Assembly: GCA_015060405.1 (NCBI GenBank)
Contig: SUYN01000008.1
Location: 33,589-84,511, forward strand
Length of the DNA stretch: 50,923 bases
Source: Bacteroidales bacterium
GTDB lineage: Bacteria > Bacteroidota > Bacteroidia > Bacteroidales > UBA932
Direction: 5' to 3'
Shown in pieces: positions 33,326-42,152 of the stretch. The notes beneath the pieces are model-generated. The model was not told the DNA's origin, did no database searches, and worked only from the letters and a program-made list of their open reading frames with translations. Both the position numbers and the translations under genes were made by a program. How positions within the stretch are numbered: position 1 is the first letter of the stretch; each line of letters opens with the position of its first letter.

Positions 33326-36300
33326 ATGAAAACAGAACTTATCAAACCTGATTATCTGTTTGAGGTTAGTTGGGAAGTGTGTAATAAGGTGGGCGGAATA
33401 TATACCGTCATTGCCACCAAGTCCCTTTATCTGAAAAGCGAGTACAACAGGCATCACATCATGGTGGGACCTGATGTGTGGATGGATACGGAGAGCAATC
33501 CGGACTTCATCGAGGATCCTGCATTGTACAGATCGTGGAAAGAATATGCCGCTTCAGAAGGATTGAGAGTGCGTGTGGGACGCTGGAACGTTCCGGGAAG
33601 GCCTACTGCCATCCTTGTGGATTTCAAGCAGTTCCTCACTCAGCAGAATGCCATTCTTACTGAATTCTGGAAGAAGTTCGGCGTGGATTCCCTGACGGGA
33701 AACTGGGATTATCGTGAGTCTGCCCTTTTCGGATATGCCGCGGGCAGGGTTATCGAGAGTTTCTACAGATTCAACCTCGAATCATCTGACAAGGTGGTGG
33801 CACAGTTCCACGAATGGATGACCGGAACAGGTCTTCTTTACCTCAAGTCAGCAAATGTTCCGATCGCGACGGTGTTCACAACCCATGCGACAGTGATCGG
33901 AAGATGCATCGCAGGAAACAACCTGCCTCTTTATGACGGTCTGCTCAGCTACAATGCAGATGATAAGGCCAGACATTTCAATGTTGTCGCCAGACATTCT
34001 CTTGAGAAGAAGGCTGCTCTCAACAGCGACATCTTCACGACTGTCAGCGACATAACTGCCCAGGAGTGCAGACAGTTCCTCGGCAGACCTGTAGATGTAG
34101 TGACCCCTAACGGATTCGAGCCTAGCTTCACTCCTGCAACAGATGAGGAGTATGACGCATTGCGCGAAAGGGCTCGCAAGAAGCTTATCACCGTGGCTTC
34201 CGCCATGTGTGGGGAAGAAGTGCCGGAGAACGCTCTTCTGGTAGGTATCGGAGGACGTTATGAGTGGAAGAACAAAGGAATCGATGTCTTCATCGATGCT
34301 TTGGACAAGCTTAACAGGACTGACTTCAAGGGCAAGAAGGTACATGCATTCATCATGATACCTTCAGGCCACAACGGCCCGGACAAGCAGCTTGCTGCAA
34401 AACTTTCCGGCAACGGCCCTCAGAACTATGTGACCAGGACTTCGCACTATCTCATGAATCCGGAGTACGACAATGTCACAAGACGCCTCAATGACGTCCA
34501 GCTGAGCAATGCGGCAGGAGACAAGGTGAAGGTGTATTTCATTCCTTCATACCTCAACGGCAACGACGGCATCTTCGACATGCCTTACTATGACCTGCTC
34601 AGCGGACTTGACCTGACCCTGTTCCCTTCATACTATGAGCCATGGGGCTACACTCCGCTTGAGAGTCTTGCGTTCAGGGTTCCGACCCTTACCACTTCTC
34701 TTGCAGGTTTCGGCCTCTGGGTACGTACATACTATGGCAAGAAACATCCGGGCATCACTGTCGTAGACAGAAACGACTCGAACTATTTCGAGGTTGTCGA
34801 CTCTGTGGCACAGCGTGTGATGGAGATGGCCTCGCTCCGCAAGGACAGCAGGAAGAAATATATGCAGAATGCCAAGGAGGTGTCTGAGATAGCTCTTTGG
34901 GAGAACAATATAATCTATTATAAGGAAGCTTATTCGAAAGCCCTTGAGAAATTAATATCTGTCAACGGATCCTATCCGTCGACAAGGACAAACAAGAATA
35001 TGGAATACAAGAAATTTGAAGTAAATCAACCGACCTGGAACAGCGTGATCGTGACACGCCATCTTCCGGATTCCCTTAAAGATCTCGAAATACTTTCCAA
35101 GAACCTTTGGTGGTGCTGGAACGAGTCTGCAAAGAACCTCTTTGCATCGATTGACCCTCAGGCATGGGAGGCATCAGGCCAGAACCCTATCGCCATGCTC
35201 GACAAGGTGAGCCTCAAGAGATATCAGAAGCTCGAGAAGGACAGCAAGTTCCTTGCTGACCTCAAGGCAGTGATGGAGGAGTTCAACGAATACATGGCAC
35301 TCAAGGCAGAGCGCACTACTCCTTCTGTAGCGTACTTCTGTATGGAGTACGGTCTTGACACATCGCTCAAGATCTACTCAGGCGGTCTCGGTATCCTTGC
35401 AGGTGACTACATCAAGGAGACATCAGACATGAACACCAACCTCGTGGCAGTAGGTCTTCTTTACCGTTTCGGCTACTTCAACCAGAAGCTCACCGCTCAT
35501 GGCGAGCAGGTTGCGGAGGATGTTGCCCAGGACTTCAACAAGATTCCTGCAACTCCTGTACGTGACGAGAACGGAAACTGGATGACCATCAGCGTGGCCT
35601 TCCCTGGACGCAACCTCAACGCGCGTCTCTGGAGAGTCGATGTAGGTCGTACAGAGCTCTATCTCCTCGATACAGACATCCCTGAGAACCTTCCGGAGGA
35701 CAGGTCAATCACTTACAACCTCTATGGAGGCGACTGGGAGAACCGTCTGAAGCAGGAGCTTCTTCTCGGTGTCGGCGGTATCCGCGCCCTCCGCAAGCTC
35801 GGCTTCGATCCGCAGGTTTACCACTGCAACGAGGGTCATGCCGCATTCATCGGCCTGGAGCGTCTGCGCGAGCTCATCGCCGAGCAGAACCTTGAGTTCC
35901 AGGAGGCTCTCGAGGTGGTAAGGGCTTCATCCCTCTTCACTACCCACACTCCTGTACCTGCAGGACACGATGCATTCGATGAAGGTCTTCTCCGCAAGTA
36001 CATCGGCCATTATCCGCAGCGTCTCAAGATCGACTGGGAGACAATGATGGGCCTCGGAAAGGACAACGGTGCAGACGTGAACGAGAAGTTCTCTATGTCC
36101 ATCCTCGCAGCAAACATCTCGCAGGGCGTGAACGGCGTTTCATGGCTCCATGGTGAGGTCAGCAAGGACATCCTCGGACACATGTGGCCAGGCTATCTCC
36201 CAGAGGAGCTCCATGTAAGCTATGTCACCAACGGTGTACACTATCCTACATGGACAGCCCCTGAATGGAAGGAGGTACATGCAAGAGTCTTCGGTGAGGA

Positions 36301-37567
36301 ATTCAAGACACACCACTATGACAAGTCATGCTTCGACGGCATCTACAAGATTTCAGACGAGGAAGTATGGAACATCCGCACATCTCTCCGCAAGAAGCTC
36401 ATCGAGGAAGTCAAGAGAAGACTCTCTGACCCTGCGGCTGCAAGCCACTATTCTCCAAAGCAGGTGGTGACAATCAAAGAGACACTCCGTGACGATGTCC
36501 TCACAATCGGATTCGCACGTCGTTTCGCAACATATAAGAGAGCACACCTCCTGTTCCGTGACCTTGACAGACTTGCAGAGATCGTGAACGATCCTAAGCA
36601 GCCTGTACAGTTCCTCTTCGCAGGTAAGGCTCACCCTGCAGACAAGGCAGGTCAGGACCTCATCAAGATGATCGTGGACATCTCGAAGCAGCCACGTTTC
36701 ATCGGAAAGATCGTGTTCGTTCCAAACTACGACATCACAGTTGCAAAGTACCTCGTGCAGGGTGTCGATGTGTGGATGAACAACCCTACACGTCCTCTCG
36801 AGGCTTCAGGTACTTCGGGCGAGAAGGCTGCGATGAATGGTGTGATGCATTTCTCTGTCCTTGACGGATGGTGGGTTGAAGGCTACAAGCAGGGTGCCGG
36901 CTGGGCACTCCCTATGGAGCGTACTTACGACGACCAGAACTATCAGGACGAACTCGATGCAGCTACAATCTACAACATCATCGAGAACGAGATCGCACCT
37001 ACATTCTACAACAAGTCGCTTTCTACAGGACGTTCTTCAGACTGGATCGAGTACATCAAGAACTGTGTCGCTCAGGTAGCTTGCAACTTCACTACAAACC
37101 GCATGCTCACTGACTACATCGAACAGTACTATGTACCTCAGGCACAGCGTGTTGACGGCATCGTTGCGAACGACTATGCAGAGGCACGCGAGATCGCTGC
37201 ATGGAAGAAGAAGCTCCGCAGGGAGTGGAAGAACGTAGAGGTGGTGTCGATGTCAATGCCTGACAGCAACAGCGACAACTTCGCGATCGGAAACACTATC
37301 AACGGTGAGATCGTCCTCAATATTGGTGACCTCAAGGCTGAGGAGATCGGTGTAGAGCTCCTCTTCGCTACATTCGACAAGAAGGGCAGACTTCACATTC
37401 AGGAGAAGTATGATTTCCTCCCTGTAGAGTCAGCTGATGGTGTGGCTAAGTATGTCGCAGCAATCACCCCTGACAGATCAGGTCTCTATCAGGTGGCAGG
37501 CCGTATCTACGCCAAGAATGCAAAACTTCCTCACAGACAGGATTTTGAACTCGTAAGATGGTTGTAG
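33326..37567 (+). CDS. Fusion of GT3-like glycogen synthase and GT35 glycogen phosphorylase
   Basis: This 1413-residue protein joins two opposing enzymes. Residues 1 to about 550 are a glycogen synthase of the eukaryotic GT3 type: LFEVSWEVCNKVGGIYTVIA at the start, TVFTTHATVIGR, PNGFEPSF, and the E-x7-E of YEPWGYTPLESL. After a short linker, residues from about 559 (MEYKKFEVNQP) onward are an alpha-glucan phosphorylase of the short GT35 type: NLWWCWNESAKNLF, AYFCMEYGLDTSLKIYSGGL, NEGHAAF, and the cofactor site EASGTSGEKAAMNG, in which K1167 aligns with the pyridoxal-phosphate lysine. The junction begins with an in-frame ATG (35000-35002). Such fusions are known in Bacteroidota, but control of the two activities is not explained by sequence. 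ribF overlaps its last 10 bases. Confidence 0.93.
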   Translation: MKTELIKPDYLFEVSWEVCNKVGGIYTVIATKSLYLKSEYNRHHIMVGPDVWMDTESNPDFIEDPALYRSWKEYAASEGLRVRVGRWNVPGRPTAILVDFKQFLTQQNAILTEFWKKFGVDSLTGNWDYRESALFGYAAGRVIESFYRFNLESSDKVVAQFHEWMTGTGLLYLKSANVPIATVFTTHATVIGRCIAGNNLPLYDGLLSYNADDKARHFNVVARHSLEKKAALNSDIFTTVSDITAQECRQFLGRPVDVVTPNGFEPSFTPATDEEYDALRERARKKLITVASAMCGEEVPENALLVGIGGRYEWKNKGIDVFIDALDKLNRTDFKGKKVHAFIMIPSGHNGPDKQLAAKLSGNGPQNYVTRTSHYLMNPEYDNVTRRLNDVQLSNAAGDKVKVYFIPSYLNGNDGIFDMPYYDLLSGLDLTLFPSYYEPWGYTPLESLAFRVPTLTTSLAGFGLWVRTYYGKKHPGITVVDRNDSNYFEVVDSVAQRVMEMASLRKDSRKKYMQNAKEVSEIALWENNIIYYKEAYSKALEKLISVNGSYPSTRTNKNMEYKKFEVNQPTWNSVIVTRHLPDSLKDLEILSKNLWWCWNESAKNLFASIDPQAWEASGQNPIAMLDKVSLKRYQKLEKDSKFLADLKAVMEEFNEYMALKAERTTPSVAYFCMEYGLDTSLKIYSGGLGILAGDYIKETSDMNTNLVAVGLLYRFGYFNQKLTAHGEQVAEDVAQDFNKIPATPVRDENGNWMTISVAFPGRNLNARLWRVDVGRTELYLLDTDIPENLPEDRSITYNLYGGDWENRLKQELLLGVGGIRALRKLGFDPQVYHCNEGHAAFIGLERLRELIAEQNLEFQEALEVVRASSLFTTHTPVPAGHDAFDEGLLRKYIGHYPQRLKIDWETMMGLGKDNGADVNEKFSMSILAANISQGVNGVSWLHGEVSKDILGHMWPGYLPEELHVSYVTNGVHYPTWTAPEWKEVHARVFGEEFKTHHYDKSCFDGIYKISDEEVWNIRTSLRKKLIEEVKRRLSDPAAASHYSPKQVVTIKETLRDDVLTIGFARRFATYKRAHLLFRDLDRLAEIVNDPKQPVQFLFAGKAHPADKAGQDLIKMIVDISKQPRFIGKIVFVPNYDITVAKYLVQGVDVWMNNPTRPLEASGTSGEKAAMNGVMHFSVLDGWWVEGYKQGAGWALPMERTYDDQNYQDELDAATIYNIIENEIAPTFYNKSLSTGRSSDWIEYIKNCVAQVACNFTTNRMLTDYIEQYYVPQAQRVDGIVANDYAEAREIAAWKKKLRREWKNVEVVSMSMPDSNSDNFAIGNTINGEIVLNIGDLKAEEIGVELLFATFDKKGRLHIQEKYDFLPVESADGVAKYVAAITPDRSGLYQVAGRIYAKNAKLPHRQDFELVRWL

Positions 37568-38436
37568 CAACCGGATTTTTCGACGGTGTCCACACCGGAC
37601 ACCGTCTTGTAATAGAGCAGCTTGTAGAGGCTGCAGCGGTACGCGGGGATGAAAGCATGGTCGTGACTTTCTGGCCACATCCCCGTAATGTACTGCAAAA
37701 GGAAGCCCGTTCGCTCAGGCTTCTTACCACTCTTGCGGAAAAGACGGAGCGTCTCACGAAGCTGGGAGTGGATAGGGTTGAGGTCCTTAGGTTCACTAAG
37801 GAATTCAGCTCAATGACAACGGAGGACTACCTCCGTATGCTCATGAAGGATTATGGCGCAGGTACCATACTGATAGGTTATGACAACAGGATGGGATTTG
37901 ACGCGAAAAGTGCTGACGAGGTCGCCAGGATTGCGGAAATGCTGGGGATGGAGGTCGTGAGGACCGATGTGGTGTCTTCGGAGAAGGGCTATGCGGTCAG
38001 CTCCACCAAGATACGTCAGTGCCTTGAAGAAGGAAAGGTGCAGGAAGCTGCTGCGATGCTCGGTTATGACTACCGTCTCGAAGGCGTGGTCGTGGCGGGA
38101 AACAGGATAGGGAGGACCATAGGTTTCCCTACTGCGAACATCCAGCTCTACGAACCGCTGAAGCTTGTTCCGGGCAACGGAGTGTACTTCACCAGGGTAC
38201 ACACGCTCGGAAGGGACTTCTACGGGATGTGCAACATCGGCTACAGGCCGACGGTCGGGAGTGGAAACGCCCGTACGATAGAGACGAACATATTCGGGTT
38301 CGACGAGGATATATACGGACTTGACCTCGGACTCACCTTTATCTCCAAGATAAGGGACGAAGAGAAGTTCGCATCCTTGGATGAACTGAAGGTTCAGCTC
38401 GAGAAGGACAGGGAATCCTGTCTGGAAATGTTATGA
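37558..38436 (+). CDS. ribF: Bifunctional riboflavin kinase / FMN adenylyltransferase
   Basis: This 292-residue enzyme makes FMN and FAD from riboflavin. The N-terminal nucleotidyltransferase part has ATGFFDGVHTGHR, VTFWPHPR, IGYDNRMGF and SSTKIRQCLEEG. The C-terminal kinase part (from about residue 170) has the RTIGFPTANI motif and GVYFTRV, NIGYRPTV and ETNIFGFDEDIYG. The N-terminus is a few residues shorter than in many homologues because its ATG lies 10 bases inside the upstream phosphorylase gene; the sequence begins right at the first strand. No FMN riboswitch is present, as expected with overlapping genes. Confidence 0.95.
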   Translation: MVVATGFFDGVHTGHRLVIEQLVEAAAVRGDESMVVTFWPHPRNVLQKEARSLRLLTTLAEKTERLTKLGVDRVEVLRFTKEFSSMTTEDYLRMLMKDYGAGTILIGYDNRMGFDAKSADEVARIAEMLGMEVVRTDVVSSEKGYAVSSTKIRQCLEEGKVQEAAAMLGYDYRLEGVVVAGNRIGRTIGFPTANIQLYEPLKLVPGNGVYFTRVHTLGRDFYGMCNIGYRPTVGSGNARTIETNIFGFDEDIYGLDLGLTFISKIRDEEKFASLDELKVQLEKDRESCLEML

Positions 38437-38446
38437 TTGACTTAAT

Positions 38447-38469
38447 GTCATCCCGAGCATGGCGAGGGA
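38447..38469. repeat. Possible dispersed palindromic repeat fragment
   Basis: The stretch contains GTCATCCCGAGC followed by ATGGCGAGGGA, whose ends TCCC and GGGA can pair. It resembles the short repeats of the type GTCATyCyGAGCg.aGCGArGrA that occur many times between genes in various bacteria, including Bacteroidota. Only one copy is seen here. Confidence 0.4.
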
Positions 38470-38485
38470 ATAAGAATATTATTAT

Positions 38486-38833
38486 ATGGAAACGATCATC
38501 GGTCTGTTGTTCATACTTCTGCCTCTGATATTCAAGTTCATCGGCAGGAAGCTGGAACAGTCCGGCCAGCATGAGGCAGCCGGAAAGTTTCAGGAAATAG
38601 CCAAGGCTCTGACTTCTGATGAAGATGATGAGGCTCCTGTCGCCGACACTCCCGTTGTTGTCGACGCCCCAGCAGTCATCGACATTCCTGAGGCAGCTGA
38701 TGCCCAGCCTGTCATGACATATATCCCTGGACAGGCGCCGGAGACACTATCTCTTCCTGAGGAGACAACGAGGGAAAAGATCGATCCGAAAAAGCTCGTG
38801 ATCTATTCCGAGATAATGAAACCGAAATTTTAA
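38486..38833 (+). CDS. Small membrane-anchored protein of unknown function
   Basis: This 115-residue protein has one N-terminal hydrophobic helix (TIIGLLFILLPLIFKFIG) followed by a basic-then-acidic helix (RKLEQSGQHEAAGKFQEI). An Ala/Pro/Val/Asp-rich linker covers about residues 47-85. A conserved-looking C-terminal end follows, REKIDPKKLVIYSEIMKPKF. I recognise the C-terminal EIMKPK type only as a small hypothetical protein common in Bacteroidales. It lies between ribF and greA on the same strand. The membrane anchor and flexible linker would hold a short C-terminal peptide motif in the cytoplasm or periplasm. Confidence 0.75.
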   Translation: METIIGLLFILLPLIFKFIGRKLEQSGQHEAAGKFQEIAKALTSDEDDEAPVADTPVVVDAPAVIDIPEAADAQPVMTYIPGQAPETLSLPEETTREKIDPKKLVIYSEIMKPKF

Positions 38834-38852
38834 ATTAAAAATATAACACATT

Positions 38853-39320
38853 ATGGCACTACAGTATATGACCCAGGAGGGTCTTGACAAACTCAAGAAG
38901 GAATTGGCTGAGGCTATAGCCCAGCGTCCTGTCATCTCTGCAGCTATCGCTGAGGCCAGAGATAAGGGAGACCTTTCTGAGAATGCTGAGTATGAGGCTG
39001 CCAGAGAAGCACAGGGACTTCTGGAACTGAACATATCGAAGCTCCAGAATCTCGTTGCAAATGCACGCGTCATCGACGAATCTCAGATAGGAACGGATAA
39101 GGTTCAGATGCTTAACAAGGTGAAGGTGAAGAATCTTACTACCAATCAGATAATGACTTTCACCCTTGTCGGCGAGAACGAGGCCGACTTCATGGCCGGC
39201 AAGCTTGCTGCCCAGACCCCTATCGGAAGGGCACTGATGGGACATACCGTCGGCGAAGTCGTTGAGGCCAAGGTTCCGGCTGGGGTCCTCAAGTTCGAAA
39301 TCCTTGATATATCCCTTTAA
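38853..39320 (+). CDS. greA: Transcription elongation factor GreA
   Basis: This 155-residue factor enters the secondary channel of RNA polymerase and stimulates cleavage of backtracked RNA. The N-terminal coiled coil carries the tip motif DKGDLSENAEYEAAREAQG, with the two acidic residues that hold the catalytic metal. The C-terminal FKBP-like domain has TFTLVGENEADFMAGKLAAQ, PIGRALMGHTVGEVVEAKVP and a final ILDISL. The length is typical. HIT hydrolase follows after 3 bases. Confidence 0.96.
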   Translation: MALQYMTQEGLDKLKKELAEAIAQRPVISAAIAEARDKGDLSENAEYEAAREAQGLLELNISKLQNLVANARVIDESQIGTDKVQMLNKVKVKNLTTNQIMTFTLVGENEADFMAGKLAAQTPIGRALMGHTVGEVVEAKVPAGVLKFEILDISL

Positions 39321-39323
39321 GCG

Positions 39324-39731
39324 ATGGCAACGATTTTTACGAGAATAGCTGAAGGCGATATTCCGTCCTACAGAGTGGCGGAGAATGAGGATTTCTATGC
39401 ATTCCTCGACATCGCCCCTATGGCAAAGGGACACACACTGGTGATTCCCAAGCATACTGAGGAGGATTACATCTTCAACCTCGATGACAGGACATACGCA
39501 GGTCTCTGCGCCTTCGCGAAGAAGGTTGCCGAGGCCATCAAGGCCGCAATACCTTGCAAGAGGGTAGGCGTGGCTGTCCTTGGAATGGAGGTCCCTCATA
39601 CACACATCCACCTTGTGCCTCTTCAGACAGAGGGTGACATGGATTTCAGAAAAAAGAAACTTGAACTGTCTGCAGAGGAATTTGCGGAGACAGCTTCAGC
39701 AATATACAACGAATATGTCAAGATTCAGTAA
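39324..39731 (+). CDS. HIT-family (histidine triad) nucleotide hydrolase
   Basis: This 135-residue protein begins with TIFTRIAEGDIPSYRVAENE and has LDIAPMAKGHTLVIPK. The histidine triad motif is VPHTHIHLVPL, in which the central His attacks the phosphate. Such enzymes act on AMP-lysine, AMP-amide or dinucleoside polyphosphates. The greA-HIT pair with a gap of 3 bases is frequent in Bacteroidota. The next gene starts inside its last 17 bases. Confidence 0.94.
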   Translation: MATIFTRIAEGDIPSYRVAENEDFYAFLDIAPMAKGHTLVIPKHTEEDYIFNLDDRTYAGLCAFAKKVAEAIKAAIPCKRVGVAVLGMEVPHTHIHLVPLQTEGDMDFRKKKLELSAEEFAETASAIYNEYVKIQ

Positions 39732-40857
39732 TATGATTGTTTCTGCAGCTGTGGCCGTCATGGCAGCTGCATGTACCACTGTGGCAGGCATCGACGGAAC
39801 ACTGGAGTCGGCTCCGTCTGCAGAGGTGATTGTAAAGCAGCTCGATGTGAACCGCTATGTGGTTCTCGACACTGTTGCAGTGGATCCTTCGGGCGCCTTC
39901 TCATATAAGGTGGAAGTCGAGAAGGGTCAGCCCGAGTTCGTATATGTGTTCTACAAGGACACGAAGATTGCATCCCTGCTTCTCGAGGCCGGAGACAAGG
40001 TCAGGCTCGTTACCGACACCCTCGGCAACTGCTCGATCGAGGGTTCTCCTGAGTCGGTGAAACTCGTCGCAGTAGAGAAGGCGTACAATGAGGCTCTCTT
40101 GAAGATGTCATTGATATCAGGGGAGATAGAACAGGCTCAGGATGAGAAGGCTGCTGCCGAGCTCGGCAGACAGTTGAGCAAGGAGTATGTGAACTACTAC
40201 AGGAACTGCGTGAAATATGTAATGGAAAACAGTTTCTCTCTTACATCAGTTCCTGTGTTCTTCCAGAATTTCGGAGCATCTCTTCCGGTGTTCAGCCAGT
40301 CTACAGATGCCATCCATTTCAGAAATGTGGCGGATTCTCTTGAGACCGTCTATCCGGATTCGAAGTATGTGAAGGCATTGAGAAAAGAGGCTGACAGAAG
40401 ATTCGGCATTCTCGAGCTTGCCGGCAGGATTGCAGCTGTGGAGCCTGTGGGCTATCCGGACATAGAGCTTGCCGACAGGGCAGGACAGAAGCGCAAGCTC
40501 AGCGACATGGAATCCCAGGCGGTGATGATATATTTCTGGTCGGCAGCGGTTCCGGCTCAGGCAATGTTCAACCTTGACACCCTCAAGCCTCTTTACGATG
40601 AATTCCACAAGAAGGGCTTTGACATATATGCCGTGTCGCTTGACACAGACAAGACCGTGTGGGCTCAGGTGGTAAAGGAGCAGAATATGCCATGGGTGAA
40701 TGTGTGTGATTCACGCGGCGCAGCGTCTCCATATGTTACATTGTACAACATAGGAGCCCTTCCTGGAGCATACATCATCAATAACGGTGAGCTTGTGGAC
40801 GGAGAGATCGTGGATGAGGCATCACTCCGCAATCTCCTGAAGAAGCTTTTGAAGTAA
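39715..40857 (+). CDS. Thioredoxin-fold lipoprotein (TlpA/DUF4369-like) without active-site cysteines
   Basis: I start at the ATG at 39715 (MSRFSNMIVSA), which gives a positively charged n-region and a lipobox AAAC (Cys20); an ATG at 39733 is possible but lacks the charge. The 380-residue product has an N-terminal beta domain of DUF4369 type (GIDGTLESAPSAEVIVKQL), a helical middle, and a C-terminal thioredoxin-like domain from about residue 250. Where redox proteins read FWASWCGPC, this one reads FWSAAVPAQ (274-282), so both catalytic cysteines are gone. The fold continues with FDIYAVSLDTDK and a cis-proline-like GALPGAYIINNGELV. It is probably a binding or structural protein on the periplasmic side, not an oxidoreductase. 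Confidence 0.85.
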   Translation: MSRFSNMIVSAAVAVMAAACTTVAGIDGTLESAPSAEVIVKQLDVNRYVVLDTVAVDPSGAFSYKVEVEKGQPEFVYVFYKDTKIASLLLEAGDKVRLVTDTLGNCSIEGSPESVKLVAVEKAYNEALLKMSLISGEIEQAQDEKAAAELGRQLSKEYVNYYRNCVKYVMENSFSLTSVPVFFQNFGASLPVFSQSTDAIHFRNVADSLETVYPDSKYVKALRKEADRRFGILELAGRIAAVEPVGYPDIELADRAGQKRKLSDMESQAVMIYFWSAAVPAQAMFNLDTLKPLYDEFHKKGFDIYAVSLDTDKTVWAQVVKEQNMPWVNVCDSRGAASPYVTLYNIGALPGAYIINNGELVDGEIVDEASLRNLLKKLLK

Positions 40858-40872
40858 CGGAAACCAGCCCCG

Positions 40873-41580
40873 TCAGAACAGTTTCTTCTTGCTGACGGTG
40901 GCTACGAATTCCTTGAGATAGAACGGTTCGAAGTACGCAACGTCTTCGAATCGTTCTTCTTTGTATGCCTTCATTGCAGGAACGAGCATGGACGATGCTT
41001 TAGGATGACACTGGATGAAACGGGCATTCGGATGCCTGATCACATCCGAGCATTTGCCGGCGCCGTCCCCGATGAACAGGCATGTGCCTTCAGCCAGCTG
41101 CGGTGCAAAGCTGTCCTCATCTATGATTGCCGGAGCAGTCTCCGTGATCTGGGTGCCGTCAGGGGAGAACACCGCCGAGTACACTTCCATGCGGCGGGCG
41201 TCGATCATCGGGATGATGAAGCGGGGATTCCCGCTCAGGTCATGGATTGCGTTACGGCACTCTGCAGAGGCCTGGGCCACCAGGGTGTCGAGGGTGCCGA
41301 CGGCGAGGAGAGGCCTGCCGCTTCCGAAGCAGAGGCCCTTGGCGGTCGAGACTCCCACGCGCAGTCCCGTGTAGGAGCCGGGTCCCATGCTGACGCAGAA
41401 TGCATCGCAGTCCTTTGGTGAGAGCCCTCTTTCGTCAAGCATCTCCTTGATAAACACTGCAGTCAATGATGCATGCGCCTTGGGCGCAGAACTCTCTCTG
41501 TATGAAACGATTTCTCCATTCTCAGCCAGGGCTGTGGAGCATAATGCCGTCGAAGTCTCTATCAGTACGATTCTTTCCAT
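40873..41580 (-). CDS. tsaB: tRNA threonylcarbamoyladenosine biosynthesis protein TsaB
   Basis: This 235-residue ASKHA-fold protein is a partner of TsaD and TsaE in making t6A at position 37 of ANN-decoding tRNAs. The N-terminal IVLIETSTALCSTAL, the KAHASLTAVFI segment and the strongly conserved VSMGPGSYTGLRVGVSTAKGL are all present. The C-terminal half is divergent, as usual. It lies directly downstream of cvpA (8-base gap) and converges with the thioredoxin-fold gene. Confidence 0.93.
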   Translation of the reverse strand: MERIVLIETSTALCSTALAENGEIVSYRESSAPKAHASLTAVFIKEMLDERGLSPKDCDAFCVSMGPGSYTGLRVGVSTAKGLCFGSGRPLLAVGTLDTLVAQASAECRNAIHDLSGNPRFIIPMIDARRMEVYSAVFSPDGTQITETAPAIIDEDSFAPQLAEGTCLFIGDGAGKCSDVIRHPNARFIQCHPKASSMLVPAMKAYKEERFEDVAYFEPFYLKEFVATVSKKKLF

Positions 41581-41588
41581 GTCAGTTC

Positions 41589-42077
41589 TTAGTTAAAAAT
41601 CTCTTTAAGGTATGGGAACACCGAGTCTGCTACACCGCGGAGGCAGGTGAAGAGAACCGATCCTGAAAGGTACTCCTCGCTTACAAGGTGGAATGCATCA
41701 TTGATGGCGCAGAAGGCCATTATCAGAAGACCGATCACGAGTCCGGTCTTGAGAAGGGCGAACACCACGCCAAGCAGTTTGTTGAGCCAGTCAAGCATCA
41801 CGAGCTTGAACATGCCTTCTATTATCTTTCCCAGCAGGAACAGTCCCACTATGACTCCTGCAAGTATCAGAACGAATGCCACGATCTTCAGTACCTGTTC
41901 CGAGCCCGCTATATATTTCCCTATCCATCCGCTGACCAGTGTGGCGAACTTGAAGGACGTCCACACACCTACGATGATCGATATGATGGCGACCACCTGG
42001 GCGATGAAGCCCTTTTTCAAGCCCTGTACCAGGGCCGGGATGAAACATATCAAAAGAATGATATCCAAGATATTCAT
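41589..42077 (-). CDS. CvpA-family membrane protein
   Basis: This 162-residue protein has four hydrophobic helices: IILLICFIPALVQGL, the AQVVAIISIIVGVW stretch, VLKIVAFVLILAGVIVGLFL, and LLGVVFALLKTGLVIGLLIM. The motif GLKKGF after helix 1 and LDWLNKLLG before the last helix are typical of CvpA proteins, first linked to colicin V production and now to envelope homeostasis. It is the first gene of a two-gene unit with tsaB and lies head to head with ileS. Confidence 0.88.
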   Translation of the reverse strand: MNILDIILLICFIPALVQGLKKGFIAQVVAIISIIVGVWTSFKFATLVSGWIGKYIAGSEQVLKIVAFVLILAGVIVGLFLLGKIIEGMFKLVMLDWLNKLLGVVFALLKTGLVIGLLIMAFCAINDAFHLVSEEYLSGSVLFTCLRGVADSVFPYLKEIFN

Positions 42078-42094
42078 ATTCTAACCGAAATTTG

Positions 42095-42132
42095 TATATT
42101 TGCAGATTCGTATTCAATACTTTGCAAAATTA
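42095..42132. promoter_or_regulatory. Divergent -7 boxes for ileS and cvpA
   Basis: TATATTTG (42095-42102, +) faces ileS and lies 50 bases before its ATG. CAAAATTA (42125-42132) is TAATTTTG on the - strand, facing cvpA. Neither has a consensus TTTG at the correct upstream distance. Confidence 0.5.
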
Positions 42133-42152
42133 GATAAATATTTCAGAATATT

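Noticed and set aside
34990..35010. Two separate genes, synthase and phosphorylase, wrongly joined by a lost stop codon
   Set aside because: The frame is continuous with a plausible linker, and fused forms are known in this phylum. Internal initiation at M559 is kept as a question.
37480..37570. An FMN riboswitch before ribF
   Set aside because: ribF starts inside the phosphorylase gene and no conserved riboswitch stems are seen.
38859..39611. A 250-codon open frame on the - strand across greA and the HIT gene
   Set aside because: It spans two real genes and the gap between them on the opposite strand, with no family features.
40870..40898. A hairpin at the end of tsaB (CCGTCAG with CTGACGG) as terminator for the long + strand operon
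   Set aside because: The loop is 15 bases, no T run follows on either strand, and it lies in the tsaB coding sequence.
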